The translations under genes and the position numbers were made by a program. A stretch of DNA of 64,000 bases, from contig NZ_UFYA01000001.1 of NCBI RefSeq assembly GCF_900447215.1, positions 744,001 through 808,000 on the forward strand, written 5' to 3'. The stretch is from Dermatophilus congolensis. GTDB lineage: Bacteria > Actinomycetota > Actinomycetes > Actinomycetales > Dermatophilaceae. This document shows positions 47,911 to 57,652 of the stretch, in pieces; positions within the stretch are counted from its first letter, which is position 1, and each line of letters opens with the position of its first letter. The notes beneath the pieces are model-generated. The model did not search any database, had not been told where the DNA came from, and worked only from the letters and a program-made list of their open reading frames with translations.

Positions 47911-49562
47911 ACAACCCAGACCCCACCAACGGCCCCAACACCCGCCTAACCCTCGCCCTCGAAGGCATGATCACGGCCCTCGAACACGGCAGCAACTACC
48001 TACCCACCGACACCGTCGAACAAACCCGCACCCTCTTAGACCGTGCCGGCGAACGCATAGCCATCAGCGGCAACCACACCGTCATCGCCCTCGCCGGAAC
48101 CACCGGATCCGGCAAATCCACCCTCTTCAACGCCTTCGTCGGCGACCTCATCTCCGAAGTCGGACGCCTACGCCCCACCACCACAACAACCACCGCAGCC
48201 ATCTGGGGAAACGACCCAGCCACAGAACTCCTCGACTGGCTCAACATCCCCAACCGCCACCACGTACCCCCCGGCACCACCACCCGCATCAACACCCCCA
48301 ACCTCGACGGACTCATCCTCCTAGACCTGCCCGACTTCGACTCCTACCGCACCGAACACCGCGAAGAAGTCGACCGCCTCCTCCAACTCACCGACGCATT
48401 CCTCTGGGTCACCGACCCTCAGAAATACGCCGACGCCCTCATCCACACCTACCTACGCCGCGCCAGCGACCACACCAACATCTCCACCGTCCTACTCAAC
48501 CAAGCAGACCGCCTCACCAACGAAGAACAAATAGCCTGCGCCAACGACCTCCAACGACTCCTCCACGAAGACGGACTCACCAACACCCACGTTCTACTCA
48601 CCTCCACCCTCACCGGACAAGGCCTCACCGAACTCGGCCACACCGTCGCCACCACAGTCGCCACCAAAACCGCCACCCGCGAACGCCTCATCGGCGACCT
48701 GCACCGCCACGCCCGCGCACTACGCGAACACGTCGCCGACACCGAACCCACCCTGCCCGAAAACGCCCCCACCAACCTCATCGACGCCCTCGCCAAAACC
48801 GCCGGCACACCCACCATCCTCGACGCCGTAGAACAGGACTACCGCCGCCGCGCCACCGCCACCACCGGCTGGCCACCCCTACGCTGGAGGCAAAAACTCA
48901 CCCCAGACCCCCTCAAACGCCTACGCCTCGACGCCCACCGACACCCCGAAACCACCACCGCACCACCCGAAGAATTCAACACACTCCTCAACCGCACCTC
49001 CCTACCAGCCCCCACCGCCACCGCCCACGCCGGCGTCGACCTCGCAACCCGCCGACTCGGCGAAACCGCCATCACCGGCCTACCCCGCCCCTGGGCCTAC
49101 GCCATCGCCGCAGCCACCCACCCCGCCCACGACGACCTCGCCGACGCCCTCGACCAAGCCATCCTCAACGTCGACCTCGGCCAACGCCGCCCCGCCTGGT
49201 GGACCATCATCGGCGCCCTCCAATTGGCAGCCACCATCGCCCTGGCCACCGGCCTGACCTGGCTACTCCTCCTCGCCGGCATCGGATACCTCCAACTCCC
49301 CGCACCAGCCACCCCCACCATCGGCCCCATCCCACTACCCACCCTCCTCCTTGCCACCGGCGCCCTCACCACCCTCCTACTCGCCCTCCTAACCCGCACC
49401 TGGACCCGCATCGGAGCCCACCGCGCCCGCACCCGCGCCGAAAAACGACTCCACACAGCCATCGACGACGTCGCCCGCACCCGCGTCATCACCCCAGTAC
49501 GCGACATCCTCACCGCCCACCGCACCACCCGCGAAAACCTCGACAAAATCCTCGCATCCTGA
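47907..49562 (+). CDS. Dynamin/YfjP-like GTPase with C-terminal membrane helices (second of the pair)
   Basis: 551 residues from GTG 47907, overlapping the preceding stop by four bases. P-loop AGTTGSGKSTLFNAFVG, switch I RLRPTTTTTTAAIWG, G3 LLDLPDFDS, and a better-preserved G4 LNQADR. The middle is helical. Two hydrophobic segments lie near the end (WWTIIGALQLAATIALATGL with LTWLLLLAG following, and LPTLLLATGALTTLLLALL), then a charged coiled tail. Translational coupling suggests the two GTPases act as a hetero-oligomer at the membrane. Codons end almost always in C. Confidence 0.88.
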   Translation: MNNPDPTNGPNTRLTLALEGMITALEHGSNYLPTDTVEQTRTLLDRAGERIAISGNHTVIALAGTTGSGKSTLFNAFVGDLISEVGRLRPTTTTTTAAIWGNDPATELLDWLNIPNRHHVPPGTTTRINTPNLDGLILLDLPDFDSYRTEHREEVDRLLQLTDAFLWVTDPQKYADALIHTYLRRASDHTNISTVLLNQADRLTNEEQIACANDLQRLLHEDGLTNTHVLLTSTLTGQGLTELGHTVATTVATKTATRERLIGDLHRHARALREHVADTEPTLPENAPTNLIDALAKTAGTPTILDAVEQDYRRRATATTGWPPLRWRQKLTPDPLKRLRLDAHRHPETTTAPPEEFNTLLNRTSLPAPTATAHAGVDLATRRLGETAITGLPRPWAYAIAAATHPAHDDLADALDQAILNVDLGQRRPAWWTIIGALQLAATIALATGLTWLLLLAGIGYLQLPAPATPTIGPIPLPTLLLATGALTTLLLALLTRTWTRIGAHRARTRAEKRLHTAIDDVARTRVITPVRDILTAHRTTRENLDKILAS

Positions 49563-49743
49563 AAGGTATAAAGGCAGCGTTCAAGTCCCGCCCCTAGAAC
49601 AAAAGCTTGGAAATGTTCCCTGAGTGCCGATTTAGGGCTAGATCAGTGATCTCGTCATTAATTCTTTTAGTGATAAGAGTTAACACCTATGACCCATAAG
49701 GATTAAGCTCCAAAGGCCGATGCCATCACTGCTTTCATTGCAC

Positions 49744-51059
49744 TCAATCTCCGCTACCCTTTTTCCTTCCATGGCGGAGTAAATTTTTAAAGGAGAGGTC
49801 ACTTTTTGCTCGACTCCTTGAATGCGCATTAATCAGCTTCCGGCGTTCTGCCACTTCTAAAACTGCAGCCTCATGCTGTTTTAGAAGCTGGTTATATATA
49901 TTTTCCCAAAAAATTTTTCCCGCATCCTTCCTGAAAATCAGTAAAAAAATTCTAAAACGACCTATCTTAAACTTGTGGCGTCCCGAATAGAAAAAAAGGA
50001 GACCAAAGATGAAAGGAATGAGAAACATTAAAGATATGACAACCGAATACGCGTGTTTGTCTGTGCTGTGAAAGAACAATCCCCAAAAGATGAATAGAAT
50101 CGGAGGCAATGAGCGGCTTAGTAGTTTCAGGAAAAAGCCGTCATTGAAAATTTTTTTAACTCCTAGAGTTGCGTAAAAATATACCACTACCCCGCCTAGT
50201 AAGCATAGGTATATTTCAAGGAATACCTGCAGGGGAAAGTTGTATTTACGAGGCTCGTCTTCGAGATGCCACCATACTGCAATTGTAATGAGGAGGAAGA
50301 ACGGTAAAGGGGAAAAGATAGATCTCCAGGCGAGTGAAAGTTCAGGACTTTTCCAAGTATTCTCAGGCTCCTCGCGTTCACTCAGATGTTTTCGGAATTT
50401 AGTTAGCTTCTCAAACATGTGCTGCTCATGCTCCTCCGCTTGATGGAGTTCAAGCATCGGAACTCTGCGAATTCGGATGGCTTGTCCGATCTGAAGTAAA
50501 GCTAAAACAGTTGTCCAAATAAGTAGAAGGCTAAATATGTTTCCAGAAATGGCGTCTGGTGGACTTTCTGAGAGAATGGATGGAATAATATGAAATAAGA
50601 GTGATCTAAATGTTGCGAGCCATGCAGTAGTGCTTCCTGCTATATCTAGTATTGAGGTACCGATTTGTAGATGATTAATGCTTTCGCTCTTGGCCAGGGC
50701 TCCTTCGAAATCGCTGCCGAAATCCTGCCGGGCATCTATTGCTAGGACTACGTTGATCGCCACTGAAGCAGCAAGAAACCCGAGAACCCAAGTGGTAGCG
50801 GAAGTTATATCAATACCGACATGCCATCCAAACTCCTGGACTGTCCAATTTTCCTTATAAAAAAATGTTCAAAACCTTTAAAGTCTTCTTTAGAGGGGTA
50901 TTTGTTTAAAATTAAAACACGGGAGGAGAGCGAGATTGCGCTAGCTATGAAGAAGCTGCCTAGTATGGTGAGTATAGGGCTCGATGGCGGTGTTCGAAAT
51001 CCTGAGATATAGTCGGAGCCGCTTTCTGTCTGTGTGGATTCCCCTGGCTTTAATCGCAT
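49744..51059 (-). pseudogene. AT-rich multi-pass membrane protein, frameshifted
   Basis: Start ATG 51059 (MRLKPGESTQTES). A first helix (ILTILGSFFIASAISLSSRVLIL) leads to SKEDFKGFE. The frame is lost at an A7 run on the plus strand (50869-50875) and resumes as FFYKENWTVQEFGWHVGIDITSATTWVLG. It then reads through at least six more hydrophobic segments and a coil-prone, charged C-terminus to 49744. Repaired, about 435 residues. Base composition and codons are clearly poorer in GC than the surroundings, pointing to acquired DNA. No family recognised; a defence or envelope role cannot be judged. Confidence 0.7.
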
Positions 51060-51694
51060 GAGTATTTTTTAATACACCAAGGTAGGAGAAATCAAGCTGG
51101 CGTTAATTTTTCAACCCCTGGGTTGCTGTTGAGAATTTTTTTGGTCGGGCCTCGTCATAGGGTCGAGTGTCGTAAGCTACGTGAAAAGATTTTGAAGTTA
51201 CTTATTAGTGATATATTTACTTGCACTCAGTGAAGGTGAGGTTCATCTTTCGGCTAACATTAGTAAAAATTCTAAGTCCCTTAGAAAAGCTATCTATGGG
51301 CCATGTTGGGTGCATCTCATTGAATTTGATGATTTAATGAGATGCGAGAACTTTTGTTAGGTTGACTGCAAACTTTCTAGTTCCATCCGCTGATTCTTGT
51401 GTGCATCAAGGTAGCCTTATCTTTTTATGATTGATGGGTGCTAGGTTTGCATACTCGATACCTCCGCAGTGGCGAGTATGGGTTTCGCTCGTGAAGATGG
51501 GCGATTCGCGAACGTCGTATCAAGATTAAAGAATCCGTTAAAATTAAAAATATCGGCATTGCTGGTAGGATTGATATAAGTATTATATACTTTAATATGC
51601 TATATCCCGTTGCGTGAAGCTGAATGGGCAGTCTGATCTTGTTTGCTCCTGGGGTGAGAATTCAGCATATGGGTAGCGTAATGAGTTAAATAAT
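51060..51694. other. AT-rich stretch without a gene
   Basis: 635 bp with no credible open frame. It shares the low GC of the neighbouring membrane-protein gene. It contains the hairpin at 51312-51345 and a smaller 8-bp inverted repeat CATACTCG / CGAGTATG (51450-51457 and 51473-51480). Probably part of the same acquired segment; no integrase or direct-repeat boundary was seen. Confidence 0.6.
51312..51345. terminator. Hairpin in the AT-rich stretch
   Basis: GCATCTCATT and AATGAGATGC are perfect 10-bp arms around a 14-nt loop, followed by GAGAACTTTTGTT. It may be a terminator or an operator. Confidence 0.45.
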
Positions 51695-52267
51695 TCAAAA
51701 ATTGCTTTGCCGTGTTAGCGAAGTGCGTGAGTTCCAGTCAGGGACCGAATACGCAAGGACGGAGTAACTGCTCTCCCTCCATGTAAATGAGCCAACAAAA
51801 CGCCACCCTAGGTGGTCATGTATCTGACGAGACAAAATATTCTCATCTTCAACAAAAGCCAGCGCTTCTGCATATTTCCCATCAGCCCAGTTGAATGCTG
51901 CCTCACTCATGGCACGTAAGAGACCACTTCGGCGTGCGTGACGAGATACAAGAACGGGGCCATACAGAAACATGTCGGTAATTCCGGCCCTCTTCGCCGT
52001 CTCTACCGCGAGCCTAGGAGGCCCCGGCTGGTTCCCCTCAGCGGTGGAAGTGAACAAAACACCGGCAGGCTCATCGTCGGTTTCGGCCACAAACGAAGGT
52101 GTCTGCGAATTCAGTCGCTGCTCCAAAGCCTGAGTGTCTAAGCTGCCTTGGACATACCCGTGATCTGTCCGCTCCTGCGCAGTCAGCGCATCGCGTTGAT
52201 TCGCTGAGTAGAGCTCAGCAACCCAGCAAATGTCAGAAGAGACAGCACGACGAGCAGCGATGGCCAT
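51695..52267 (-). CDS. GNAT-family acetyltransferase
   Basis: 190 residues. Starts MAIAARRAVSSDICWVAELY; the acetyl-CoA binding region is visible as MFLYGPVLVSRHARRSGLLRAM followed by AAFNWADGKYAEALAFVEDENILSRQIHDHLGWRFVGSF, the usual C-terminal half of GNAT. Substrate unknown. Composition is intermediate between the AT-rich island and the core genome. Confidence 0.82.
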   Translation of the reverse strand: MAIAARRAVSSDICWVAELYSANQRDALTAQERTDHGYVQGSLDTQALEQRLNSQTPSFVAETDDEPAGVLFTSTAEGNQPGPPRLAVETAKRAGITDMFLYGPVLVSRHARRSGLLRAMSEAAFNWADGKYAEALAFVEDENILSRQIHDHLGWRFVGSFTWRESSYSVLAYSVPDWNSRTSLTRQSNF

Positions 52268-52424
52268 AGTAAATCCTTATCAAATCAGCACCTAATAAAA
52301 CGGCAATTGTTGCCAGATGCCTGTGTCGAAGAAAGGGTCCGTTACGGCAACGACCACCCCGGTTTGCTGAGACTGTGGGGTGTTCGGATTCGTGGCGGTT
52401 GATCCGAACCGATAGCCTGGGTAT

Positions 52425-54107
52425 ATGGCCGAGTTCATCTACACCATGACCAAGGCGCGTAAGAAGGTCGGCGACAAGCTGATCCTCGACGACGTCTCGA
52501 TGTCGTTCTATCCGGGCGCGAAGATCGGCGTCGTCGGCCCCAACGGCGCCGGAAAATCAACCATCCTGAAAATCATGGCCGGGCTTGACGAACCCTCCAA
52601 CGGTGAGGCACGCCTCAGCCCCGGCTACAGCGTCGGTATCCTCCTGCAGGAGCCCGAGCTTGACGAAAACAAAACCGTTCTCGAGAACGTGCAGGAAGGC
52701 CTCGGCGACATCAAACGCAAGGTCGACCGTTTCAACGAAATCTCGGCCGAAATGGCCGAACCCGACGCCGACTTCGATGCCCTCATGGAAGAGATGGGCA
52801 AACTCCAAACCGAAATCGACGCCGCAGACGCCTGGGATCTCGACAGCCAGATCGAACAGGCAATGGACGCGCTGCGCACACCCCCAGGGGATGCTGACGT
52901 CACTGTTCTCTCCGGTGGTGAACGTCGCCGCGTCGCGCTGGCCCGTCTGCTGCTGAGCAAGCCTGACCTGCTCCTGCTCGACGAACCCACCAACCACCTC
53001 GACGCCGAATCCGTGCTGTGGCTCGAGCAGTTCCTGCAGAAATACTCCGGCACCGTCCTGGCTGTCACCCACGACCGTTACTTCCTCGACCACGTCGCTG
53101 AATGGATCGCCGAAGTCGACCGCGGCCGCCTCTACCCCTACGAAGGCAACTACTCCACCTACCTGGAGAAAAAAGCCGCCCGCCTCCAAGTGCAGGGCAA
53201 AAAAGACGCCAAGCTGCAGAAACGTCTTAAAGAAGAACTCGAATGGGTTCGCTCTAACGCTAAAGGCCGCCAAACCAAGAGCAAGGCCCGCCTGGCCCGC
53301 TACGAAGAAATGGCAGCCGAGGCCGAGCGCACCCGCAAACTCGACTTCGAAGAAATCCAGATCCCCCCGGGCCCACGCCTGGGCAGCACCGTCATCGAAG
53401 TTGCTGGTTTGCAGAAAGGTTTCGACGGCCGCTCCCTCATCAACGGGCTGTCGTTCGCGTTGCCCCGCAACGGCATTGTCGGTGTGATCGGCCCCAACGG
53501 TGTGGGTAAAACCACCCTGTTCAAAACCATTGTCGGGCTGGAATCTCCTGACGACGGTTCAGTGAAGATCGGTGAAACGGTCAAGATCAGCTACGTCGAC
53601 CAGAACCGCACCGGCCTGGACGCAAACAAAACCCTGTGGGAGGTCGTCTCCGACGGCAACGACTACATCCAGGTCGGGCAGGTCGAGATCCCCAGCCGCG
53701 CCTACGTCAGCCAGTTCGGCTTCAAAGGCGCAGACCAGCAGAAGAAAGCCGGTGTGCTTTCCGGTGGTGAACGGAACCGACTCAACCTCGCGTTGACTCT
53801 CAAACAGGGCGGGAACCTGCTCCTGCTCGACGAACCCACCAACGACCTCGATGTCGAAACGCTCGGGTCACTAGAGAACGCTCTGTTGGACTTCCCTGGC
53901 TGTGCAGTGGTGATCAGCCACGACCGGTGGTTCCTGGACCGGGTGGCCACGCATATCCTCGCGTGGGAAGGCACCGAAGAAAACCCCGACCAGTGGTACT
54001 GGTTCGAGGGCAACTTCGAAGGCTACGAGAAGAACAAGGTCGAGCGTCTGGGTGAAGACGCTGCCCGCCCGCACCGCGTCACACACCGCAAACTCACCCG
54101 CGACTAA
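52425..54107 (+). CDS. ettA: Energy-dependent translational throttle protein EttA (ABC-F)
   Basis: 560 residues, two ABC domains joined by an ABC-F linker. First Walker [10 protein letters not shown], signature LSGGERRR, Walker [13 protein letters not shown]. The linker is rich in Lys/Arg and contains the EttA-like segment [20 protein letters not shown]. Second Walker [10 protein letters not shown], signature LSGGERNR, Walker [13 protein letters not shown]. It binds the ribosomal E site and gates translation start according to ATP/ADP. Starts [18 protein letters not shown] as in orthologues. Confidence 0.95.
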   Translation: MAEFIYTMTKARKKVGDKLILDDVSMSFYPGAKIGVVGPNGAGKSTILKIMAGLDEPSNGEARLSPGYSVGILLQEPELDENKTVLENVQEGLGDIKRKVDRFNEISAEMAEPDADFDALMEEMGKLQTEIDAADAWDLDSQIEQAMDALRTPPGDADVTVLSGGERRRVALARLLLSKPDLLLLDEPTNHLDAESVLWLEQFLQKYSGTVLAVTHDRYFLDHVAEWIAEVDRGRLYPYEGNYSTYLEKKAARLQVQGKKDAKLQKRLKEELEWVRSNAKGRQTKSKARLARYEEMAAEAERTRKLDFEEIQIPPGPRLGSTVIEVAGLQKGFDGRSLINGLSFALPRNGIVGVIGPNGVGKTTLFKTIVGLESPDDGSVKIGETVKISYVDQNRTGLDANKTLWEVVSDGNDYIQVGQVEIPSRAYVSQFGFKGADQQKKAGVLSGGERNRLNLALTLKQGGNLLLLDEPTNDLDVETLGSLENALLDFPGCAVVISHDRWFLDRVATHILAWEGTEENPDQWYWFEGNFEGYEKNKVERLGEDAARPHRVTHRKLTRD

Positions 54108-54160
54108 AACCCACCCCCGGGACCGCATAGCCTAAACCTTGCAAAAGACATGCAGCCCCG

Positions 54161-54223
54161 GTGGGGAAACGTGTGGAGGCTTCCCCCCAGTCATTGGGGT
54201 CAAGCCTCCACACGTTTCCCCAC
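54161..54223. terminator. Long hairpin between ettA and yidC-like gene
   Basis: Perfect 22-bp arms (54161-54182 and 54202-54223). The 19-nt loop contains a further CCCC/GGGG pairing. Located between convergent genes. Confidence 0.85.
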
Positions 54224-54248
54224 ACCCAGCCAGTGCAGCCCAGCGGAT

Positions 54249-55088
54249 TTATTTATTCGCTGGGCTGCACTGGCCACGGCGCCGAGCGAGCGCCTCAGCT
54301 GCAGGTGTGTAAGGAGTGGGAAACCAGGTGGTGATGATGCCGGTCTGCACCAGAGTCAAGGCATTAGAAACCACCCAATACACCAACAGCCCCACCGGGA
54401 CAGCCACCGCGGCGACGAGAATGCCGACCGAAGAAAGCAGCGGCATCATTTTCTGCACGTCAGCGAACCCTTCAGGCATACCCTCAAGTGACATGTTGGC
54501 GAGCACGAAACGTTTCTGCGTGATGTAGATCAACGCCGCAGACAGCACCGCAAGCGTGATGATCACCGCGAAATGCCCCGGCGATGAGAACAAATTCCCG
54601 AACCCTCCGATACGGTCAGCGAGAGAAACACCGACTAGCCGGCCGCTGCGCATCGATGCGACCAAATCGCGGGTCATGACACCGATAGGGTCACCGTTCG
54701 CGACGTGCTGCAACACTTGGTATAGCGACCACATGATGGGGATCTGCAGCAGTAGGGGCAGACAGCCGATGCTGGACATCCCATGCTCGGCTTGGATGGC
54801 CATCTGCTCGGCGCGCATCGCTTTGAGCGACTCAAGGTCGGTTTTTCCTTCGTATTTTTTGCGCAGCTCATTCAATGCTGGGCGAGCCCGACCGGAAGCT
54901 TGAGCGAGTTTCACGCCGTGGATGGTTAATGGCAGCATCACTGCCCGGACCACCACGACAAGAACCGCGATGGACAGCACCCAGGTCAGGGCGCTGTTTG
55001 GGGCGAAACCTACTGCGGCTAGGGCGGAATGCGCCGCGGCTAGGACCGTGCTGATGGCGTAATCGAACGGGTAGAGCAAATTGGGCAT
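54249..55088 (-). CDS. YidC/Oxa1-family membrane protein insertase
   Basis: 279 residues from ATG 55088 (MPNLLYPFDYAISTVLAAAH). Membrane segments follow the Oxa1 order: TWVLSIAVLVVVVRAVMLPL, a cytoplasmic hairpin (GRARPALNELRKKYEGKTDLESLKAMRAEQ), SIGCLPLLLQIPIMWSLYQVL, FAVIITLAVLSAALIYI, and SVGILVAAVAVPVGLLVYWVVSN. The groove arginine is in VVRAVM. It is shorter than the main chromosomal-origin YidC, so probably a second paralogue. Helps insert membrane proteins. A small membrane gene overlaps its 5' end upstream. Confidence 0.92.
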   Translation of the reverse strand: MPNLLYPFDYAISTVLAAAHSALAAVGFAPNSALTWVLSIAVLVVVVRAVMLPLTIHGVKLAQASGRARPALNELRKKYEGKTDLESLKAMRAEQMAIQAEHGMSSIGCLPLLLQIPIMWSLYQVLQHVANGDPIGVMTRDLVASMRSGRLVGVSLADRIGGFGNLFSSPGHFAVIITLAVLSAALIYITQKRFVLANMSLEGMPEGFADVQKMMPLLSSVGILVAAVAVPVGLLVYWVVSNALTLVQTGIITTWFPTPYTPAAEALARRRGQCSPANK

Positions 55089-55467
55089 GATTCTCCTCGC
55101 CCGGGAGCCGGGCTGTTCGCGAGTGCAGGTGCAGGTGATTTTCTCGTGGGGTTTTACCTGGGGGGGAGGGTGCGCGTGGCCTGCACGGATGGCCGCAAAT
55201 ATGTCTGCTGGGGTGGGGCGGCGGTGGTGAGGTGAGGCGTTGTAGTGCGAGGTGTGGGCTGGCCGGCCGTGGTGTGGCTGGTGGGTTTTTGTGCTGGAGA
55301 GCAAGGGTCAAGGCCGCTAGGCCGACCATCATGGTGAGGGCGAGTTGTTGCTGGTCGGTTGCTGCGGTGGTGATGAGGGTGAGGAAGATGCAGGTGTAGG
55401 TCGAGAGTTTTGCTGCTAGTTCAGCGGTGGGGTGTGTTTGCGCGCAGGGGGAGAGAGCAATACGCAT
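54868..55467 (-). CDS. Putative small membrane protein upstream of yidC-like gene, boundaries uncertain
   Basis: ATG 55467 follows a GAGG box and opens MRIALSPCAQTHPTAELAA, with one or two hydrophobic segments (YTCIFLTLITTAATD; LALTMMVGLAALTLAL). The end of the plausible part reads CRPRAPSPPG near 55150, reminiscent of small DUF6412 proteins found upstream of yidC in actinobacteria (from memory). The frame then runs on 221 bp inside the yidC-like gene, where it is certainly not informative. A lost stop or frameshift is likely. Confidence 0.4.
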   Translation of the reverse strand: MRIALSPCAQTHPTAELAAKLSTYTCIFLTLITTAATDQQQLALTMMVGLAALTLALQHKNPPATPRPASPHLALQRLTSPPPPHPSRHICGHPCRPRAPSPPGKTPRENHLHLHSRTARLPGEENHAQFALPVRLRHQHGPSRGAFRPSRSRFRPKQRPDLGAVHRGSCRGGPGSDAAINHPRRETRSSFRSGSPSIE

Positions 55468-55597
55468 GGCGTTCCTCTCTGGTTGGCGGCGCGGTGGCTT
55501 GAAGGGGGGAGTGGTCTTTGGTCATCACAGGGTACGCATAGATGGGTGTGTGCAGCGGTGGGGAGTGGAGGTGGGGTTTGGGTGTTGATGGGGTACC

Positions 55598-55644
55598 GCA
55601 CCCTCCTTACTGTCTATAGTGACTATAGACAGTAAGGAGGGTGC
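55598..55644 (+). promoter_or_regulatory. 47-bp perfect palindrome enclosing the gntR ribosome-binding site
   Basis: Arms 55598-55620 and 55622-55644 (23 bp each, one central G) are perfectly complementary. The core CTGTCTATAGT...ACTATAGACAG looks like a YtrA-type GntR operator. The right arm contains AAGGAGGG, and the GTG start codon follows immediately at 55645. It can therefore act as a DNA operator and, if transcribed, as an RNA hairpin hiding the ribosome-binding site. Confidence 0.8.
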
Positions 55645-56046
55645 GTGCAGATACTCATCTCAAACTCTTCCGGGCGCCCCATCTACGAACAGATCACCGC
55701 CCACATCCGCGCCGCCATCCTGCGCGGAGACATCCAGGCAGGAGAACAACTACCCTCCATCCGCAAACTCGCCCGCGACCTCCACGTCAGCGTCATCACC
55801 ACCACCCGCGCCTACAGCGACCTCGCCGCAGAAGGACTCATCGACAACATCCAAGGCAAAGGCAGCTACGTCCGCCCTCGCGACCCAACCCTGACCCGCG
55901 AACACGCACTACGCGAAGTAGAGAAACACCTCAACCTCGCCATCCACACCGCCCACACCACCGGCCTAACCCCCACCGACATCCGTGCCTGCCTCGAAGC
56001 GCTCCTCGCCAACCCCCACCCCAGCCCATACGAGGAACAACCATGA
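55645..56046 (+). CDS. GntR-family (YtrA-type) transcriptional regulator
   Basis: 133 residues from GTG 55645. The winged-helix DNA-binding domain is complete: PIYEQITAHIRAAILRGDIQAGEQLPSIRKLARDLHVSVITTTRAYSDLAAEGLI, then QGKGSYVRP. The short effector part (about 50 residues, helical) is typical of YtrA regulators, which control adjacent ABC exporters in response to cell-wall agents. It overlaps the ABC ATPase start by four bases and probably represses its own operon through the palindrome upstream. Confidence 0.92.
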   Translation: MQILISNSSGRPIYEQITAHIRAAILRGDIQAGEQLPSIRKLARDLHVSVITTTRAYSDLAAEGLIDNIQGKGSYVRPRDPTLTREHALREVEKHLNLAIHTAHTTGLTPTDIRACLEALLANPHPSPYEEQP

Positions 56047-56918
56047 CCACCGCCACCTTCAACAACCCAGACACCGTCGTCGGTATCCGCGGGTTACGCA
56101 AACGCCGCGGCACCTTCACACTCCACGACCTCAACCTAGACATCCCCCGCGGATACGTTCTAGGCCTCGCCGGAACCAACGCATCAGGAAAAACCACCAT
56201 CATCAACTCCATCACCGGAGCCCTCATCCCCGACGCAGGAAACATCCGCGCCCCCACCAGCGAACGCATCGGCGTCGTGTTGGACACACCCTTCTACCCA
56301 CAGCACTGGACCGCAGAAAACATCGAACACGCCAGTGCCCCCTTCTACCCTACCTGGTCACCGCAACGGTACCGAGACCTCCTCCACCGACTCCGCGTAC
56401 CGCTACACACCAAAATCAAAAACCTCTCACGAGGCCAAAGCATGAAACTCCAGGCCGCCGCAGCCCTAGCCCACAACCCCGAGCTACTCATCCTCGATGA
56501 ACCCACCGCCGGCCTGGACCCTCTCACTCGCGATGACCTCCTCGACCTCGTCGCCGAGTACATGGAAAACCCCAACCACTCCACCCTCTACTCCAGCCAC
56601 ATCACAACGGATCTCGAGCGCATCAGCGATCACCTCCTCCTGCTCCACCAAGGACGAGCCATCTACCACGGCCCCACCCTCGACCTGCTCGAGAACTACC
56701 GCCTCATCCGAGGCAACCTGCACGACCTCAACCACCCAAACCGCCGTCACCTCTACGGGCTACGCGTACACGCCGCCGGATTCGAAGCCCACGCTCCCAC
56801 CCACGTCGTCAACACCTGGCCACGCCCCTCGTGGTCGAACGCCCCACCCTCGACTCCCTCATTATCGCCTTCGCTAAAGGACACCCTGCCCCAGCTCCAG
56901 GAGACCTCACATGAATAA
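56043..56918 (+). CDS. ABC transporter ATP-binding protein, C-terminus frameshifted
   Basis: As written the frame gives 291 residues. Walker A is GTNASGKTT, signature LSRGQSMKL, Walker B LLILDEPTAGLD, and the H-loop lies in SSHITTD. After about residue 260, at a C4 run (56825-56828), the sequence reads PSWSNAPPSTPS. The next frame reads PLVVERPTLDSLIIAFAKGHPAPAPGDLT with a stop at 56912-56914 that overlaps the downstream ATG, the expected family ending. So one C is probably missing, by mutation or sequence error; the core domain would still be intact. It pairs with the following permease. Confidence 0.85.
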   Translation: MTTATFNNPDTVVGIRGLRKRRGTFTLHDLNLDIPRGYVLGLAGTNASGKTTIINSITGALIPDAGNIRAPTSERIGVVLDTPFYPQHWTAENIEHASAPFYPTWSPQRYRDLLHRLRVPLHTKIKNLSRGQSMKLQAAAALAHNPELLILDEPTAGLDPLTRDDLLDLVAEYMENPNHSTLYSSHITTDLERISDHLLLLHQGRAIYHGPTLDLLENYRLIRGNLHDLNHPNRRHLYGLRVHAAGFEAHAPTHVVNTWPRPSWSNAPPSTPSLSPSLKDTLPQLQETSHE

Positions 56919-57597
56919 CCCGGCCACTAGCTCTCACAACATGGTCGGCGCGACCGGTGTGTTTGCCGCTTTACGGTTAGACGTTTCTCAGGCTACGGGG
57001 GGATGGGGCACCTTGGTAGGGGCGTCTTTTATGTGCGGAGCCATCTCGGCAGCGAGCGTGCTCGCTGCGCCTGAAAGCAGTTTGCCCTTCGGGCTTTTCG
57101 CGTTCGTCGCGGTGCCCCTTATGTCCTTGCTGTCTTCGATGGGGCAGGCAGATAACGGCGGGATGATGCGCGCGGTATTTCCTCTTTCTCGCCGAGATGT
57201 TGTTTACGGACGCTACCTCTTGGTGGGAGTCATCGCAGCGATCGTGCTCATCGTGCACGTAGCGGTCAGTGCGCTCATTGGGTACGTCATGCAGACATCG
57301 CCTGGCCAGCAGTATTTCTCCGCGCTGCTCACTGCCGTTATGGCAACGACGGGCATAGCGGCCGGTTTGCGGTGCGCAGTACGACTTTCTCAATTCGTGG
57401 CAACTTTGTGTGCCCTGCTGACTGCAGTAATGACGGCTTTGCTCTTGCCTGCTGTGTGGTCAGTGACTTTTGGTTCCTACGAGATCTGCGCAGCCAGCCA
57501 CATGCTTGGTGCTGCAGTTGCGCTGCTTGCAACCGGGTTTTTCGTGACCGCCTGCTGCCTGTCCACGGCGCGGGCAAGCGAAAAAACAGACATATGA
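56911..57597 (+). CDS. ABC-2 type transporter permease subunit
   Basis: 228 residues with about six membrane segments, for example WGTLVGASFMCGAISAASVL, GLFAFVAVPLMSLLSSM, YLLVGVIAAIVLIVHVAVSAL and FVATLCALLTAVMTALLLPAVW. A polar segment FPLSRRDVVYGRYLL after the second helix is typical of ABC-2 permeases paired with YtrA-regulated ATPases. Substrate unknown, perhaps a cell-wall-active compound by context. Confidence 0.82.
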   Translation: MNNPATSSHNMVGATGVFAALRLDVSQATGGWGTLVGASFMCGAISAASVLAAPESSLPFGLFAFVAVPLMSLLSSMGQADNGGMMRAVFPLSRRDVVYGRYLLVGVIAAIVLIVHVAVSALIGYVMQTSPGQQYFSALLTAVMATTGIAAGLRCAVRLSQFVATLCALLTAVMTALLLPAVWSVTFGSYEICAASHMLGAAVALLATGFFVTACCLSTARASEKTDI

Positions 57598-57652
57598 CAG
57601 TTGTTACTTTTTGCCCCCGTGCCCGGTGGGGTTCTCTGCTTGGTAATACGGA

